Shown here: positions 24,878 to 33,501 of the stretch, in pieces | Layout: each line of letters starts with the position of its first letter | How positions within the stretch are numbered: position 1 is the stretch's first letter | NCBI RefSeq assembly: GCF_001428065.1 | Contig: NZ_LMSE01000002.1 | Location: forward strand, 655,521-698,663 | Length of the DNA stretch: 43,143 nt | Reading direction: 5' to 3' | Origin: Nostocoides sp. Soil756 | GTDB taxonomy: Bacteria; Actinomycetota; Actinomycetes; Actinomycetales; Dermatophilaceae | Made by a program: the position numbers and the translations under genes | Notes under the pieces: model-generated | Database searches by the model: none | Told to the model about the DNA's origin: nothing | What the model saw: the letters and a program-made list of their open reading frames with translations, nothing else

Positions 24878-26299
24878 ATGACCCCCGAGGAGTTCCGCGT
24901 CGCCGGCCATGCCCTGATCGACTGGATCGCCGACCACCGCGCGCGCGTGCCCGAGCTACCCGTCGCCGCGCAGGTCCGCCCCGGCGAGGTGCGCGCCGCC
25001 CTGCCCCCCCGCGCGCCCGACACCCCCGAGGACTTCGCCGCCGTCCTGGCCGACCTCGACCGCGTCGTCGTCCCCGGGGTCACCCAGACCCAGCATCCCG
25101 GCTTCTACGGCTGGTTCCCCAGCAACGCCAGCCTCGCGAGCGTCCTCGGCGACATCGCGTCCGGGGGCGTGGGCGCGCTCGGCATCACGTGGCAGTCGGC
25201 CCCGGCGCTCACCGAGGTCGAGCAGGTCGTCACCGACTGGCTGCGCGAGCTGTGCGGCCTCTCGCCGGAGTGGAAGGGCGCCATCCAGGACACCGCCTCG
25301 ACCGCCTGCCTGGTCGCGATGCTGGCCGCGCGCGAGCGGGCCAGTGGCGGCTCCGAGCACCGCGGGGGGCTGCAGGCGCTGGATGCGCCGCTGGTCGCGT
25401 ACACCTCCCCGCACGCCCACAGCTCGGTGCCGAAGTCGGTGCTGCTCGCCGGCTACGGCGCCGACAACCTGCGCTACGTCGATGTCGACCCGGTCACCTA
25501 CGCCATGGACCCCGAGGCGCTGCGCCGCGCCATGGCCGACGACGTCGCCGCCGGGCGCGTCCCGGCCGTCGTGGTCGCGGCCGTCGGCACCACCGGCACC
25601 ACCGCCATGGACCCGGTGCGCGCCATCGTCGACGTCGCCCGCGAGCACGGCGCCTGGGTGCACGTCGATGCCGCGATGGCCGGCTCGGCGATGCTGCTGC
25701 CCGAGATGCGTCATCTCTTCGACGGGGCCGACGACGCCGACTCCATCTCGTGGAACCCGCACAAGTGGATGGGCACCGTCCTCGACACCTCGTTGCTCTA
25801 CGTGCGCGACGTCGACCACCTGGTGTCGGTGATGTCGACGACGCCCAGCTACCTGCGCGCCGGCACCGACGACGAAGTGGTGCAGTACAAGGACTGGGGC
25901 ATCCCGCTCGGGCGCCGGTTCCGCGCGCTCAAGCTGTGGTTCCATCTGCGGCTCGACGGCGTCGACGCCATCCGCGAGCGGCTGCGGCGCGACCTCGAGA
26001 ACGCCCGCTGGCTGGCCCAGCAGGTCGAGGCCGAGCCCGGCTGGCGGGTGCTGGCGCCGGTGTCGCTGCAGACGGTGTGCCTGCTCCACGAGCCCGAGGG
26101 CCTCGCCGGCGACGCGCTGGACGCCCACACCCTGGCCTGGATGGACGCCGCGAACGCCACCGGCCGCGTCTTCCTGGGGGCCAGCCAGCTCGACGGGCGC
26201 TGGATGGTGCGGGTCTCGGTCGGGGCCGAGGCCACCGAGCGCGCCGACGTCGAGGAGCTCTGGGCGCTGCTGCGCGAGGTCGTGGCCACGACCCGCTGA
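24878..26299 (+). CDS. PLP-dependent aromatic-L-amino-acid-type decarboxylase
   Basis: This 473-residue group II decarboxylase has the PLP lysine in SWNPHKWMGT (K296). The aspartate pairing with the pyridine nitrogen is in VHVDAAMAG (D264), and the ring-stacking His is in SPHAHSS. The N-terminal block HPGFYGWFPSNAS is characteristic of aromatic amino acid decarboxylases (tryptophan, tyrosine, DOPA, phenylalanine). Substrate is not decided by these motifs. CATGAT ends six bases before ATG 24878, so the message is probably leaderless. No transporter or amine oxidase gene is adjacent. Confidence 0.92.
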   Translation: MTPEEFRVAGHALIDWIADHRARVPELPVAAQVRPGEVRAALPPRAPDTPEDFAAVLADLDRVVVPGVTQTQHPGFYGWFPSNASLASVLGDIASGGVGALGITWQSAPALTEVEQVVTDWLRELCGLSPEWKGAIQDTASTACLVAMLAARERASGGSEHRGGLQALDAPLVAYTSPHAHSSVPKSVLLAGYGADNLRYVDVDPVTYAMDPEALRRAMADDVAAGRVPAVVVAAVGTTGTTAMDPVRAIVDVAREHGAWVHVDAAMAGSAMLLPEMRHLFDGADDADSISWNPHKWMGTVLDTSLLYVRDVDHLVSVMSTTPSYLRAGTDDEVVQYKDWGIPLGRRFRALKLWFHLRLDGVDAIRERLRRDLENARWLAQQVEAEPGWRVLAPVSLQTVCLLHEPEGLAGDALDAHTLAWMDAANATGRVFLGASQLDGRWMVRVSVGAEATERADVEELWALLREVVATTR

Positions 26300-26342
26300 C
26301 GCCTCCGGCTCCGCGCCGTGTATCGCGCAGGGGTCGACGCGC

Positions 26343-26379
26343 CTCCTGACTGTCGACGGACCCCGTCGAGAGTCAGGAG
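26343..26379 (+). promoter_or_regulatory. 17-bp stem burying the ribosome binding site of the next gene
   Basis: CTCCTGACTGTCGACGG (26343-26359) pairs with CCGTCGAGAGTCAGGAG (26363-26379) with one mismatch and a three-base loop. The 3' arm contains AGGAG, the Shine-Dalgarno site of ATG 26386. The structure could block translation initiation, or act as the decarboxylase terminator; no T-tract follows. Confidence 0.75.
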
Positions 26380-26385
26380 AGTGTC

Positions 26386-26616
26386 ATGCGCACGAGGATG
26401 TGGACCGAGAGCGGGCTGGCGGCGGTGACCGCGGTGCTGGCGGTCGTCACGGCGGTCGACGCCGAGTGGGTCGAGTGGCTGTTCGGGGTCGACCCCGACG
26501 GTGGCTCGGGTGCCCTCGAGCTCGGGCTGGTGGTCGCGCTCGCGGTCGTCAGCCTGGTGCTCGCGGCGCTGGCCCGGCGACACCAGCTGGCCGCGCGACG
26601 GCCCCGGCCGGCCTGA
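26386..26616 (+). CDS. Small membrane protein of unknown function
   Basis: The product is 76 residues with two predicted membrane helices (GLAAVTAVLAVVTAVDAEW and GLVVALAVVSLVLAALARR). They are joined by a short acidic loop WVEWLFGVDPDGGSG, with a basic tail RRHQLAARRPRP. The ATG has AGGAGAG five bases upstream, inside the stem described at 26343-26379. It leads a tightly spaced three-gene unit. I recognise no family. Confidence 0.68.
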   Translation: MRTRMWTESGLAAVTAVLAVVTAVDAEWVEWLFGVDPDGGSGALELGLVVALAVVSLVLAALARRHQLAARRPRPA

Positions 26617-26625
26617 GCCGCAGCC

Positions 26626-26835
26626 GTGCCCGACGACGAGGCCTCGGAGGCAGCCGCCTCCGAGCCCCACCCCAAGGAGGCGTCCCGCACCCGGGGCGCG
26701 CCCTACCCGCCGGCCCCGCCGCGGGGCTTCGGCCCGGACCGCACCGCGGCCGCGGTGCCGTCGTCGCGCCCGGATGCCGACGACGCACCACCGCAGGACG
26801 AGAACGACCAGGAGCAGGGAGAGGACCATGCCTGA
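26626..26835 (+). CDS. Small acidic Pro-rich disordered protein (hypothetical)
   Basis: The product is 69 residues starting at GTG 26626, ten bases after the previous gene. It is rich in Pro, Asp and Glu, with no hydrophobic core, and ends DENDQEQGEDHA. It overlaps the next gene by eight bases, which supports it being translated. A chance open frame in GC-rich DNA is possible, since the start has no clear Shine-Dalgarno site. No function can be given. Confidence 0.4.
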   Translation: MPDDEASEAAASEPHPKEASRTRGAPYPPAPPRGFGPDRTAAAVPSSRPDADDAPPQDENDQEQGEDHA

Positions 26836-28264
26836 AGCACACAGCAGCCGCGGCACCATCGAGGCCGAGCGGGTCGAGGGGGCGCCGTACAAGCCCCTGA
26901 GACGCCGCGCCCTGGGGCAGCGCCGCAAGGCCAAGCGCCCCCACGTGCGCGTCCCCGAGGCTGCCGACCCGAGGCCGCTGCGAGAGCTGCCGGGCCCGGC
27001 CGAGGTCCGCAAGGGCGGCGACGACCGCGAGCCGCACGTCGACTTCTTCGACTACGGGCCGAGCGACACCCTCGACCGCGCCCTGGACAGCGCCGCCGAC
27101 ATGAGCGGCGCCGACAGTGAGCGCAACGTCGTCATGATGTCGTTCAACTGGGGCTGCGACGTCAGCACCGACGGCGGCGGCACCTGGAAGCGGCTCGACC
27201 CATCGACCGTCTTCCCCAACACCCTGGGTGGCGGCTTCTGGTGCGACCAGGTGGTCGTCTACGTCCCGCACGCGGACCTGTTCGTCTGGTTCCTCCAGTA
27301 CTACGCCGACGCCGCGGGTCAGGGGGCCTTCCGGATCGCCGTGGCCGACTCCGCGTCGGTCGGCGCCGACCCCACGGCGTGGACGTTCTGGGACTTCCGC
27401 GCCGGCGACTTCGGCTTCCCCACGAGCGACATGGACTACCCGGACCTGTCCTACTCCGACCGCTCGCTCTACGTCTCGACCGACGTGATGGGCTCCGGGC
27501 GGGTCGTGCTGCGGATGCCGCTGGACGAGCTGCGGGCCGGCGGCACGGTCAACTACCAGTACACGAACCCCGACGACGGCAAGCGCGCCTGGGGCCACCA
27601 CCTCGTGCAGCAGACCACGGACGCCGGGATGTGGACCCACCACGAGGACAGCTCAACGCTGCGCCTGTTCACCTGGCCCGACGGCTCCGGGACGTACTCG
27701 TGGGGCGACATCACGGTCGCGGCCTGGCCCAACGGCACCGTGACGTGCACCGGCCCGGACGGCAACGACTGGCTCACCAAGCTGCGCGACTTCCCGGGGT
27801 TCGCCGTGACCGGCGGAGTGCAGCGGGCCGACGGCACCGTGGCGCTCGCGTGGACCGCGAGCGGAGGCCAGGCGAACGGGGCCGGCAAGGACTTCAAGCA
27901 GCCGCACGTGCGCTACGTCGAGGTGGACCCGTCGACGCACACGACGGTGCGCGAGATCCCGATCTGGAACGACGACTACGCCTTCGCCTACCCGTCGCTC
28001 GCGCGGGCCGGCGAGCGGGTGGGCATCACGCTCGGCTGGGGCGGCCCGGCCGACCATGCCAACTGTGCGATGGGCGTCATGGGCGACTACGTCGTGTACT
28101 TCATCGACGCCTCCACCCGCACCGTCACCCGCTTCGGCGACTACATCACGGCCCGCCCGGCCCAGCGCCACGGCGGCTTCTCGGCCTTCGGCTACTGGCT
28201 CGAGGCGCAGGCCGGCAAGCCGACGCGGGTGACGTACCACCCGTTCTTCACCCGTTTCGGCTGA
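26828..28264 (+). CDS. Predicted beta-propeller-like protein of unknown function
   Basis: This 478-residue protein has a basic N-terminal stretch (LRRRALGQRRKAKRPHVRVP) and no signal peptide. The rest is rich in Trp, Tyr and Gly with strand-like repeats. It includes one clear Asp-box, STDGGGTW near residue 115, as in sialidase-type propellers. Other repeated motifs are WCDQVVVYVPHADLFVWFLQYY, MDYPDLSYSDRSLYVSTDVM and DDYAFAYPSLARAGERVGITLGWGG. I do not see the catalytic Arg triad of sialidases. ATG 26828 follows GGAGAGG. Export, if any, would need a route without a classical signal. Confidence 0.75.
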   Translation: MPEAHSSRGTIEAERVEGAPYKPLRRRALGQRRKAKRPHVRVPEAADPRPLRELPGPAEVRKGGDDREPHVDFFDYGPSDTLDRALDSAADMSGADSERNVVMMSFNWGCDVSTDGGGTWKRLDPSTVFPNTLGGGFWCDQVVVYVPHADLFVWFLQYYADAAGQGAFRIAVADSASVGADPTAWTFWDFRAGDFGFPTSDMDYPDLSYSDRSLYVSTDVMGSGRVVLRMPLDELRAGGTVNYQYTNPDDGKRAWGHHLVQQTTDAGMWTHHEDSSTLRLFTWPDGSGTYSWGDITVAAWPNGTVTCTGPDGNDWLTKLRDFPGFAVTGGVQRADGTVALAWTASGGQANGAGKDFKQPHVRYVEVDPSTHTTVREIPIWNDDYAFAYPSLARAGERVGITLGWGGPADHANCAMGVMGDYVVYFIDASTRTVTRFGDYITARPAQRHGGFSAFGYWLEAQAGKPTRVTYHPFFTRFG

Positions 28265-28282
28265 TGCCGGCGTGCGGCCCCC

Positions 28283-30358
28283 TCAGCCGGCCAGGGCTTC
28301 GGGCAGCGGGTCGCTGTGCACCACCGTGAGTCCCGACACCGCCCGGGTCAGCACGACGTAGAGGCGTCGCAGCCCGGTGCGTTCGTCGGGCTCGGCGGCG
28401 GCGATAGCGGCGGGCTCGACCACCACGACCCGGTCGAACTCCAGGCCTTTGGCGATGCTCGCCGGCACCAGCTCGACCTGGCGGTCCTCGTCGTCGCCGT
28501 GGTCGGCGTCGAGCCGGCCGTGGGGGATGTCGGCCCGGGCCAGCGCCGCGCTGAGCGCCGTGACGAACGCGTCGGGCGCGATGACGCCCACCGATCCCGG
28601 CTCGGTGACCGCGGACCGCACCGCGGCGACCACCGCCGCCGAGCGGCGCGCTGGGTCGGCCGCCACCACGTCGAGCCGCCCGGGGTTTTCGCGCACCGAG
28701 CGCGGCGCCCCCAGCCCGGGCGCCATCGACGGCAGCAGCCGCGCGGCGAACTCGATGACCAGCCCCGGCACCCGGAAGCCGCGGTCGAGCACCACCAGCT
28801 CGTGCTCCGGGCGGCCCAGGTGCGCCATCGCGGTCTCCCACGCGTCGGTGGCCCACGGGGTGGTGCCCTGCGCGATGTCGCCGAGCACCGTGAGGCTGCC
28901 GGTCGAGGCGCGCCGCCCGACGGCCCGCAGCTGCATCGGCGAGAGGTCCTGGGCCTCGTCGAGCACCACGTGGCCCAGGCTCGGGGTGCGCTCGAGCAGG
29001 TCGGCCAGCTCGTCGAGGAGCGCCATGTCGGCGGTGCTCCAGCGGGCGGCGCCCTTGGTGCGCGGGGGTGCGTCCCAGCGCAGCAGCGCCTGCTCGTCGG
29101 CGTCGAGGACGCCCTCGGCCGCCGCGGCCAGCGCACCGGCATCCGAGAGGAGCCGGAACAGCACGCCGGCCGGGTCGAGCGGCGGCCAGAGGGTCTTCGC
29201 GTAGGCGGTGACCGGGGCCGAGCGGGCGATGGCTCCCTGGGCCGCCTCGCCGGGGAAGTCGCCCGAGGCCTCGAGGCGCAGCATCACCAGGTGGGCCAGG
29301 CGCTGGGCCAGCAGCTCGCGCGCCGCCGAGTAGCGCACCCCGCGGGCCACCAGGGCGTCGACCTCGTCCTGGACGTCATAGGCCGGCACCCGCCAGCGCC
29401 GCGAGCCGCGGGGCACGACCATCGCCTCGTCGGCGCGGGCGATGCTGCTCCACACCGCACGGTGCAGCACCTGCGCCATCCGGGCGTCACCCTTGAGGGC
29501 GGCGACGGGCGTGGGGTCCTGGGCGCGCACCCGACCGTGCTCGAGCAGGGTGTCGATGGTGGCGTGCTGCACCCGGACCTCACCCAGCGAGGGCAGCACC
29601 GCGCCGATGTGGTCGAGGAAGGCGCGGTTGGGCCCGACGACCAGCACCCCCGAACGGTCGAGCCGCTGGCGGAAGGAGTAGAGCAGCCAGGCGGCCCGGT
29701 GCAGGCCGACGGCGGTCTTGCCGGTGCCGGGGGCGCCCTGGACGCAGATGCTCGTGGCGATGTCGGAACGGACGATCTCGTCCTGCTCGGGCTGGATGGT
29801 CGAGACGATGTCGCGCATCGGGCCCGAGCGCGGCCGCTCGATCTCGGCGGCCAGGATCGCGCTGTGACCGGTGTCGTCCGTCTCGTCCGCGGCGCCCCGG
29901 TCGAGCCGCTCGTCCTCGTAGGCGGTGAGCCGGCCCCGGTCCACCCCGAAGCGGCGGCGCAGCTCGACGCCCATCGGCTCGGTGGGGGAGGCGCGGTAGA
30001 ACGCGGTCGAGATGGGGGCGCGCCAGTCGACGACGACGGGGTCGCCGTGGTCGTCGCTGACGTGCCGCCGCCCCACGTGGAAGGTCTCCTCGCCGTGCTC
30101 GGTGCGGCAGTCGATGCGGCCGAAGAACAACGTGGTGCGGGGGTCGTCCTGGAGCGAGGCGACCCGGCGCGCGAGCACGAGGTCGAGGTAGGCGGCGTTG
30201 AACGCGTCGGCGGCGGTCGAGGCGTCGAGGCTCTCGGTGCTCTCGCGCATCCGGCGCAGCTCGTCGCGCGCGCGGTCGAGGTGGGCCTGCTCGCGCGCGA
30301 GGACGTCGTCGGGCGAGCCGAGCGTGGTTGGAGACGGGTGGGCGGGGGTCGCGGGCAT
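28283..30358 (-). CDS. HelD-like UvrD/Rep-family ATPase
   Basis: This 691-residue protein has an N-terminal coiled-coil arm (DVLAREQAHLDRARDELRRMRE). A small insert FFGRIDCRTEHGEETFHVGRRHV and the DPVVVDWRAPISTAFYRA block follow. The superfamily 1 motor core has Walker A GAPGTGKT (208-215), Walker B VVLDEAQDLSPMQLRA and the C-terminal motif RRLYVVLTRAVSGL. This is the HelD/HelR organisation: such proteins remove RNA polymerase from stalled complexes, and some protect it from rifamycins. ATG 30358 is the likely start (GAGAGGGG upstream); ATG 30394 near a TACCAT -10 is an alternative. No rifamycin-associated element was noticed upstream. Confidence 0.9.
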   Translation of the reverse strand: MPATPAHPSPTTLGSPDDVLAREQAHLDRARDELRRMRESTESLDASTAADAFNAAYLDLVLARRVASLQDDPRTTLFFGRIDCRTEHGEETFHVGRRHVSDDHGDPVVVDWRAPISTAFYRASPTEPMGVELRRRFGVDRGRLTAYEDERLDRGAADETDDTGHSAILAAEIERPRSGPMRDIVSTIQPEQDEIVRSDIATSICVQGAPGTGKTAVGLHRAAWLLYSFRQRLDRSGVLVVGPNRAFLDHIGAVLPSLGEVRVQHATIDTLLEHGRVRAQDPTPVAALKGDARMAQVLHRAVWSSIARADEAMVVPRGSRRWRVPAYDVQDEVDALVARGVRYSAARELLAQRLAHLVMLRLEASGDFPGEAAQGAIARSAPVTAYAKTLWPPLDPAGVLFRLLSDAGALAAAAEGVLDADEQALLRWDAPPRTKGAARWSTADMALLDELADLLERTPSLGHVVLDEAQDLSPMQLRAVGRRASTGSLTVLGDIAQGTTPWATDAWETAMAHLGRPEHELVVLDRGFRVPGLVIEFAARLLPSMAPGLGAPRSVRENPGRLDVVAADPARRSAAVVAAVRSAVTEPGSVGVIAPDAFVTALSAALARADIPHGRLDADHGDDEDRQVELVPASIAKGLEFDRVVVVEPAAIAAAEPDERTGLRRLYVVLTRAVSGLTVVHSDPLPEALAG

Positions 30359-30511
30359 GGCGGAGCCGCCCCTCTCTGCTGGTGTGGGTCGCATACTGGC
30401 GAACCGATGATGGTAGCGCTGCTGGCGTGCTGATGTCCACCGGCCGGGATGCCGCCGCCGGCCCGTAGCGGTGGGGTGCCCGGTGTCGGTGCCCCGCGCC
30501 ACACTGCCGGG

Positions 30512-30955
30512 ATGGACCGATCCTCAGCCCCCGTTCAGGTCGTGGTCGACTGCCTCGACCCCGCGTCCCTCGTCGAGTTCTGGGCCGCCGCGCTCGCGCC
30601 GCGCGGCTACGCCCTCCCGGCGCCGCCCGGCGGCTTCGCCGACTGGCCCGCCTTCCTGGCCGCCCAGGGCGTCCCCGAGGAACGGTGGAACGACGCCTCC
30701 GCGCTCGAGGCGCCGGGCCAGCCGCGCATCTTCTTCCAGCGCGTCCCCGAGCCGCGCTCCGGCAAGAACCGGGTGCACCTCGACCTCCTGGGCGGCGGAG
30801 GCCCGTCGGTGCCCCTGGACGAGCAGCGCGCCCGGGTCGCGGCCGAGGTCCGGCGCCTGGTGGCGCTCGGGGCCACCCGCGGCGGCGAGCACACCGAGAT
30901 GGGCGTGCACTGGGTGACGATGCAGGACCCCGAGGGCAACGAGTTCTGCGTCTGA
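30512..30955 (+). CDS. VOC (glyoxalase/bleomycin-resistance-like) family protein
   Basis: The product is 147 residues with the paired beta-alpha-beta-beta-beta modules of the vicinal oxygen chelate fold. VQVVVDCLDPASLVEFWAAAL opens the first module. KNRVHLDLLGGG and VTMQDPEGNEFCV form the second, with the usual PEGNEFC ending. The second-module sites HLDL and E (GNEF) could bind metal. The substrate is unknown. CACACT ends six bases before ATG 30512, so the mRNA is probably leaderless. It is divergent from the HelD gene. Confidence 0.85.
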   Translation: MDRSSAPVQVVVDCLDPASLVEFWAAALAPRGYALPAPPGGFADWPAFLAAQGVPEERWNDASALEAPGQPRIFFQRVPEPRSGKNRVHLDLLGGGGPSVPLDEQRARVAAEVRRLVALGATRGGEHTEMGVHWVTMQDPEGNEFCV

Positions 30956-30971
30956 GACCACCGAGGCAGCG

Positions 30972-32801
30972 TCAGGCGCTCATCCGCACCGGGGCGCTGA
31001 CCACCAGGCCGTCGTGGCATCGCCGGCGCAGCACCAGGGCGGCCACGTCGTCGTCGGACGAGCCGTCCTCGACCCGGCTCAGCACCGCGGCCAGCCCGTC
31101 GTCGAGGTCGTCGCCGCTGAGCGCGGCGGCCGCACCGCGCAGCCGCCGCAGCCCGGTCTCGATGTCCTCGCCGCGCCGCTCGACGAGGCCGTCGGTGACC
31201 AGCAGCAGGGTGTCTCCGGGCCCCATCGGCACCTCGAGCCCCGCGCGCGCCCAGCCCAGTCCGAGCGGCGGGCCGTCGGCATCCGGCAGCCGGTCGACCG
31301 AGCCGTCGGGCCGCACGACGAACGGCGGCAGGTGCCCGGCACTGGCGATGCGCAGCGTGCCCGCGGCGCCGTCGGCCAGCACGTAGACCAGCGTCACGAG
31401 CTGCTCGGTGTCGAACTGCAGCACCATCCGGTCGAGCGCGGCCAGCACCGCCTCGGGGGAGGGGTCGGCCGTGGCGAACGCGCGCACGGCCGCGCGCATC
31501 TGGGCCATGGCCGCCGAGGCCGCCACCCCGCGCCCCATCACGTCGCCGACGAACGCGACGTACCGGCCGTCCGCCAGCGGGAACGCGTCGTAGAAGTCGC
31601 CGCCGACCTCGGTGCGCCCCGACGGCTCGTAGCGCCACGCCACGTCCCAGTCGTCGGTGCCTTCGAGGCCGAGGGGGAGGACGGCGCGCTGCAGCTGCTC
31701 GGCCACGGCCCGGGTCTGTCCGTAGAGGTCGGCGTTGTCGATGGCGCTGGCCGCGCGCCGCGCCAGATGCTCGGCGAACCGCACGTCGTCCTCGTCGTAG
31801 CGCCGGGCGGGGTCGGTGGAGGCCCAGGTCAGCACCCCGGTGACCCGCCCGCGCACCAGCAGCGGCACGGCCAGCACGCTCGCCATGTCCAGTCCGCGCA
31901 GGGCCTCGAGGTGCTCGGCGTCCAGCGCGGACGCGGCCAGGTGCTCGCCGGTGACCTCGGGCAGCAGCAGCGGCTGCCCCGTGCGCACGACGTCGCCCAG
32001 GCTGCCGCGCTGCGAGACGCGGGTGGGCCAGCGCTCCATGATGCGGGTCACCAGCTCGACGCGGTCGGGGTCGGCGTGCGCGGCGGCCAGCCGGCGCAGC
32101 GTCCCGTCGACCACGGTGTCGATGGCGCACCAGTCGGCGAAGCGCGGCACCGTGAGCCGGGTGACCTGCGCGGTCGTGGCTTCCAGGTCGAGGCTGCTCG
32201 CGAGCTGGATGGACGCCTCCGCCAGGAAGGCCAGGCGCTCGGTCTGCTCGGCCGCCACCGCCGCGGCCTCGATGCGCTGAAGGGCCTGGGTACAGGCGTC
32301 GGCGAGGATGCCGAGGAAGTCCAGCTCGACCGGGTGCGGCGGCGACGCGTCCGGCACCGACAGGTGGATGGCGCCGATGGTGCGGCCGGCCGCCCGCAGG
32401 GGCACCGTCACCGTCGAGCGCTCGCCGCGGCGGGCGTTGGTCAGGTCGGGGTAGCGCCGCGCGATGGCCTCGGCACCCACCAGCACCACGCGCTCGCCGG
32501 TACGGATGACGTCGGAGATGCTGTTCGGCGTGGCCAGGTCGAACACCTGCCAGCGGTCGGCCTCGGCGGCCTCGAGTCCGCGCATCCCGATGAGCCGCAC
32601 CCGGTCGGTGCCCTGCACCAGCCCGAGCACGGCGATGGTGGCGCCCACGGCATCCGCCATGTGCTGGGTCACGACCTTGGTGACCGTCTCGATGGTCGCG
32701 GCCGTCGTGAGCTCGTTGGTGACCAGGGCCAGCCGGGTCAGCGTCTCACCCAGCCGCCGAGGCATCCGGGGGCGGGCGACGTCGCCGGTTGGGGGCTCCA
32801 C
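30972..32801 (-). CDS. GAF-domain PP2C/SpoIIE-type serine phosphatase
   Basis: The product is about 609 residues. Two GAF-like sensor regions come first (about 20-170, with VGATIAVLGLVQGTDRVRLIGM, and about 195-365, with VLAVPLLVRGRVTGVLTWAS). A SpoIIE phosphatase domain follows (EVGGDFYDAFPLADGRYVAFVGDVMGRGVAASA, LLLVTDGLVERR, SSDDDVAALVLRRR) with the metal-binding aspartates in place. Such proteins usually dephosphorylate anti-sigma-antagonists to switch on alternative sigma factors; no such partners are adjacent. I chose GTG 32801, which has GAGGA seven bases upstream. A TTG at 32855 that overlaps the plsC-like stop is also possible. No membrane segment is present. Confidence 0.9.
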   Translation of the reverse strand: MEPPTGDVARPRMPRRLGETLTRLALVTNELTTAATIETVTKVVTQHMADAVGATIAVLGLVQGTDRVRLIGMRGLEAAEADRWQVFDLATPNSISDVIRTGERVVLVGAEAIARRYPDLTNARRGERSTVTVPLRAAGRTIGAIHLSVPDASPPHPVELDFLGILADACTQALQRIEAAAVAAEQTERLAFLAEASIQLASSLDLEATTAQVTRLTVPRFADWCAIDTVVDGTLRRLAAAHADPDRVELVTRIMERWPTRVSQRGSLGDVVRTGQPLLLPEVTGEHLAASALDAEHLEALRGLDMASVLAVPLLVRGRVTGVLTWASTDPARRYDEDDVRFAEHLARRAASAIDNADLYGQTRAVAEQLQRAVLPLGLEGTDDWDVAWRYEPSGRTEVGGDFYDAFPLADGRYVAFVGDVMGRGVAASAAMAQMRAAVRAFATADPSPEAVLAALDRMVLQFDTEQLVTLVYVLADGAAGTLRIASAGHLPPFVVRPDGSVDRLPDADGPPLGLGWARAGLEVPMGPGDTLLLVTDGLVERRGEDIETGLRRLRGAAAALSGDDLDDGLAAVLSRVEDGSSDDDVAALVLRRRCHDGLVVSAPVRMSA

Positions 32802-32851
32802 TCGGCGATCCTCGCAGGTCGGGGGCGATTCGTCATCCGCGGGGGGACCCG

Positions 32852-33418
32852 TCAAACGGGGCGCTCCTCCTCGCGGAGGCGGGGCTCGGTGCGGCGCACG
32901 GGATGGACGCCGCGCTTGTCGGCGTAGAACGCCCGCACCTGGTCCATGTCGGCTCGCACGTCAGAGGTCGGGATGAGGGTGGGCCCGAACCCGGCGGTGC
33001 GGCTCGGGCCGTCGATGAACGCCAGCGCGATGGGCAGCTTCGCGGCGCGGGCGATGCGCCAGAAGCCCGACTTCCAGTACTCACCCTTCTCGCGGGTGCC
33101 CTCGGCGGCCAGCACCAGCAGGAACGGCTCTCCGCTACGGGCCTCGCGCACCAGCTCGCGCACGACCTCGCCGGGGTGCTCGCGGTCGAGCGGGATGCCC
33201 CCGAGCCGGTGCAGCAGCGGGCCGAGCGGGCCGCGGAACAGCTCGTGCTTGATGAGCACCCGCGGGGTGACGTCGCCGCGCCACATGACCAGGAGCATCA
33301 TCACGAAGTCCCAGTTCGAGGTGTGGGGGGCGCCGACCAGGATGCCAGTGCGCGGCACCTCGCCGACGGCCTTCCAGCGGGCGGCTCGCAGCACGGCCTT
33401 GGCGACGGCGACCCTCAT
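32852..33418 (-). CDS. PlsC-like acyltransferase
   Basis: This 188-residue protein has the acyltransferase motif HX4D as HTSNWD (H32, D37) in APHTSNWDF. The later motifs are GGIPLDRE and LVLAAEGTREKGEYWKSGF. It is shorter than typical 1-acylglycerol-3-phosphate acyltransferases and lacks an obvious N-terminal membrane helix, as in the subgroup acting on lysophospholipids or glycolipids. GAGGAG lies shortly before ATG 33418. The stop is close to, or overlaps, the start of the phosphatase gene, suggesting one operon. Confidence 0.85.
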   Translation of the reverse strand: MRVAVAKAVLRAARWKAVGEVPRTGILVGAPHTSNWDFVMMLLVMWRGDVTPRVLIKHELFRGPLGPLLHRLGGIPLDREHPGEVVRELVREARSGEPFLLVLAAEGTREKGEYWKSGFWRIARAAKLPIALAFIDGPSRTAGFGPTLIPTSDVRADMDQVRAFYADKRGVHPVRRTEPRLREEERPV

Positions 33419-33501
33419 GGCACTCCTCGGTGACGGGCCCGCGCCGGCCGGGGCGCCCCGCGGGTGGAGGTCCCACGCTACGGGGCGCCCGGGCCGGTCG
33501 G

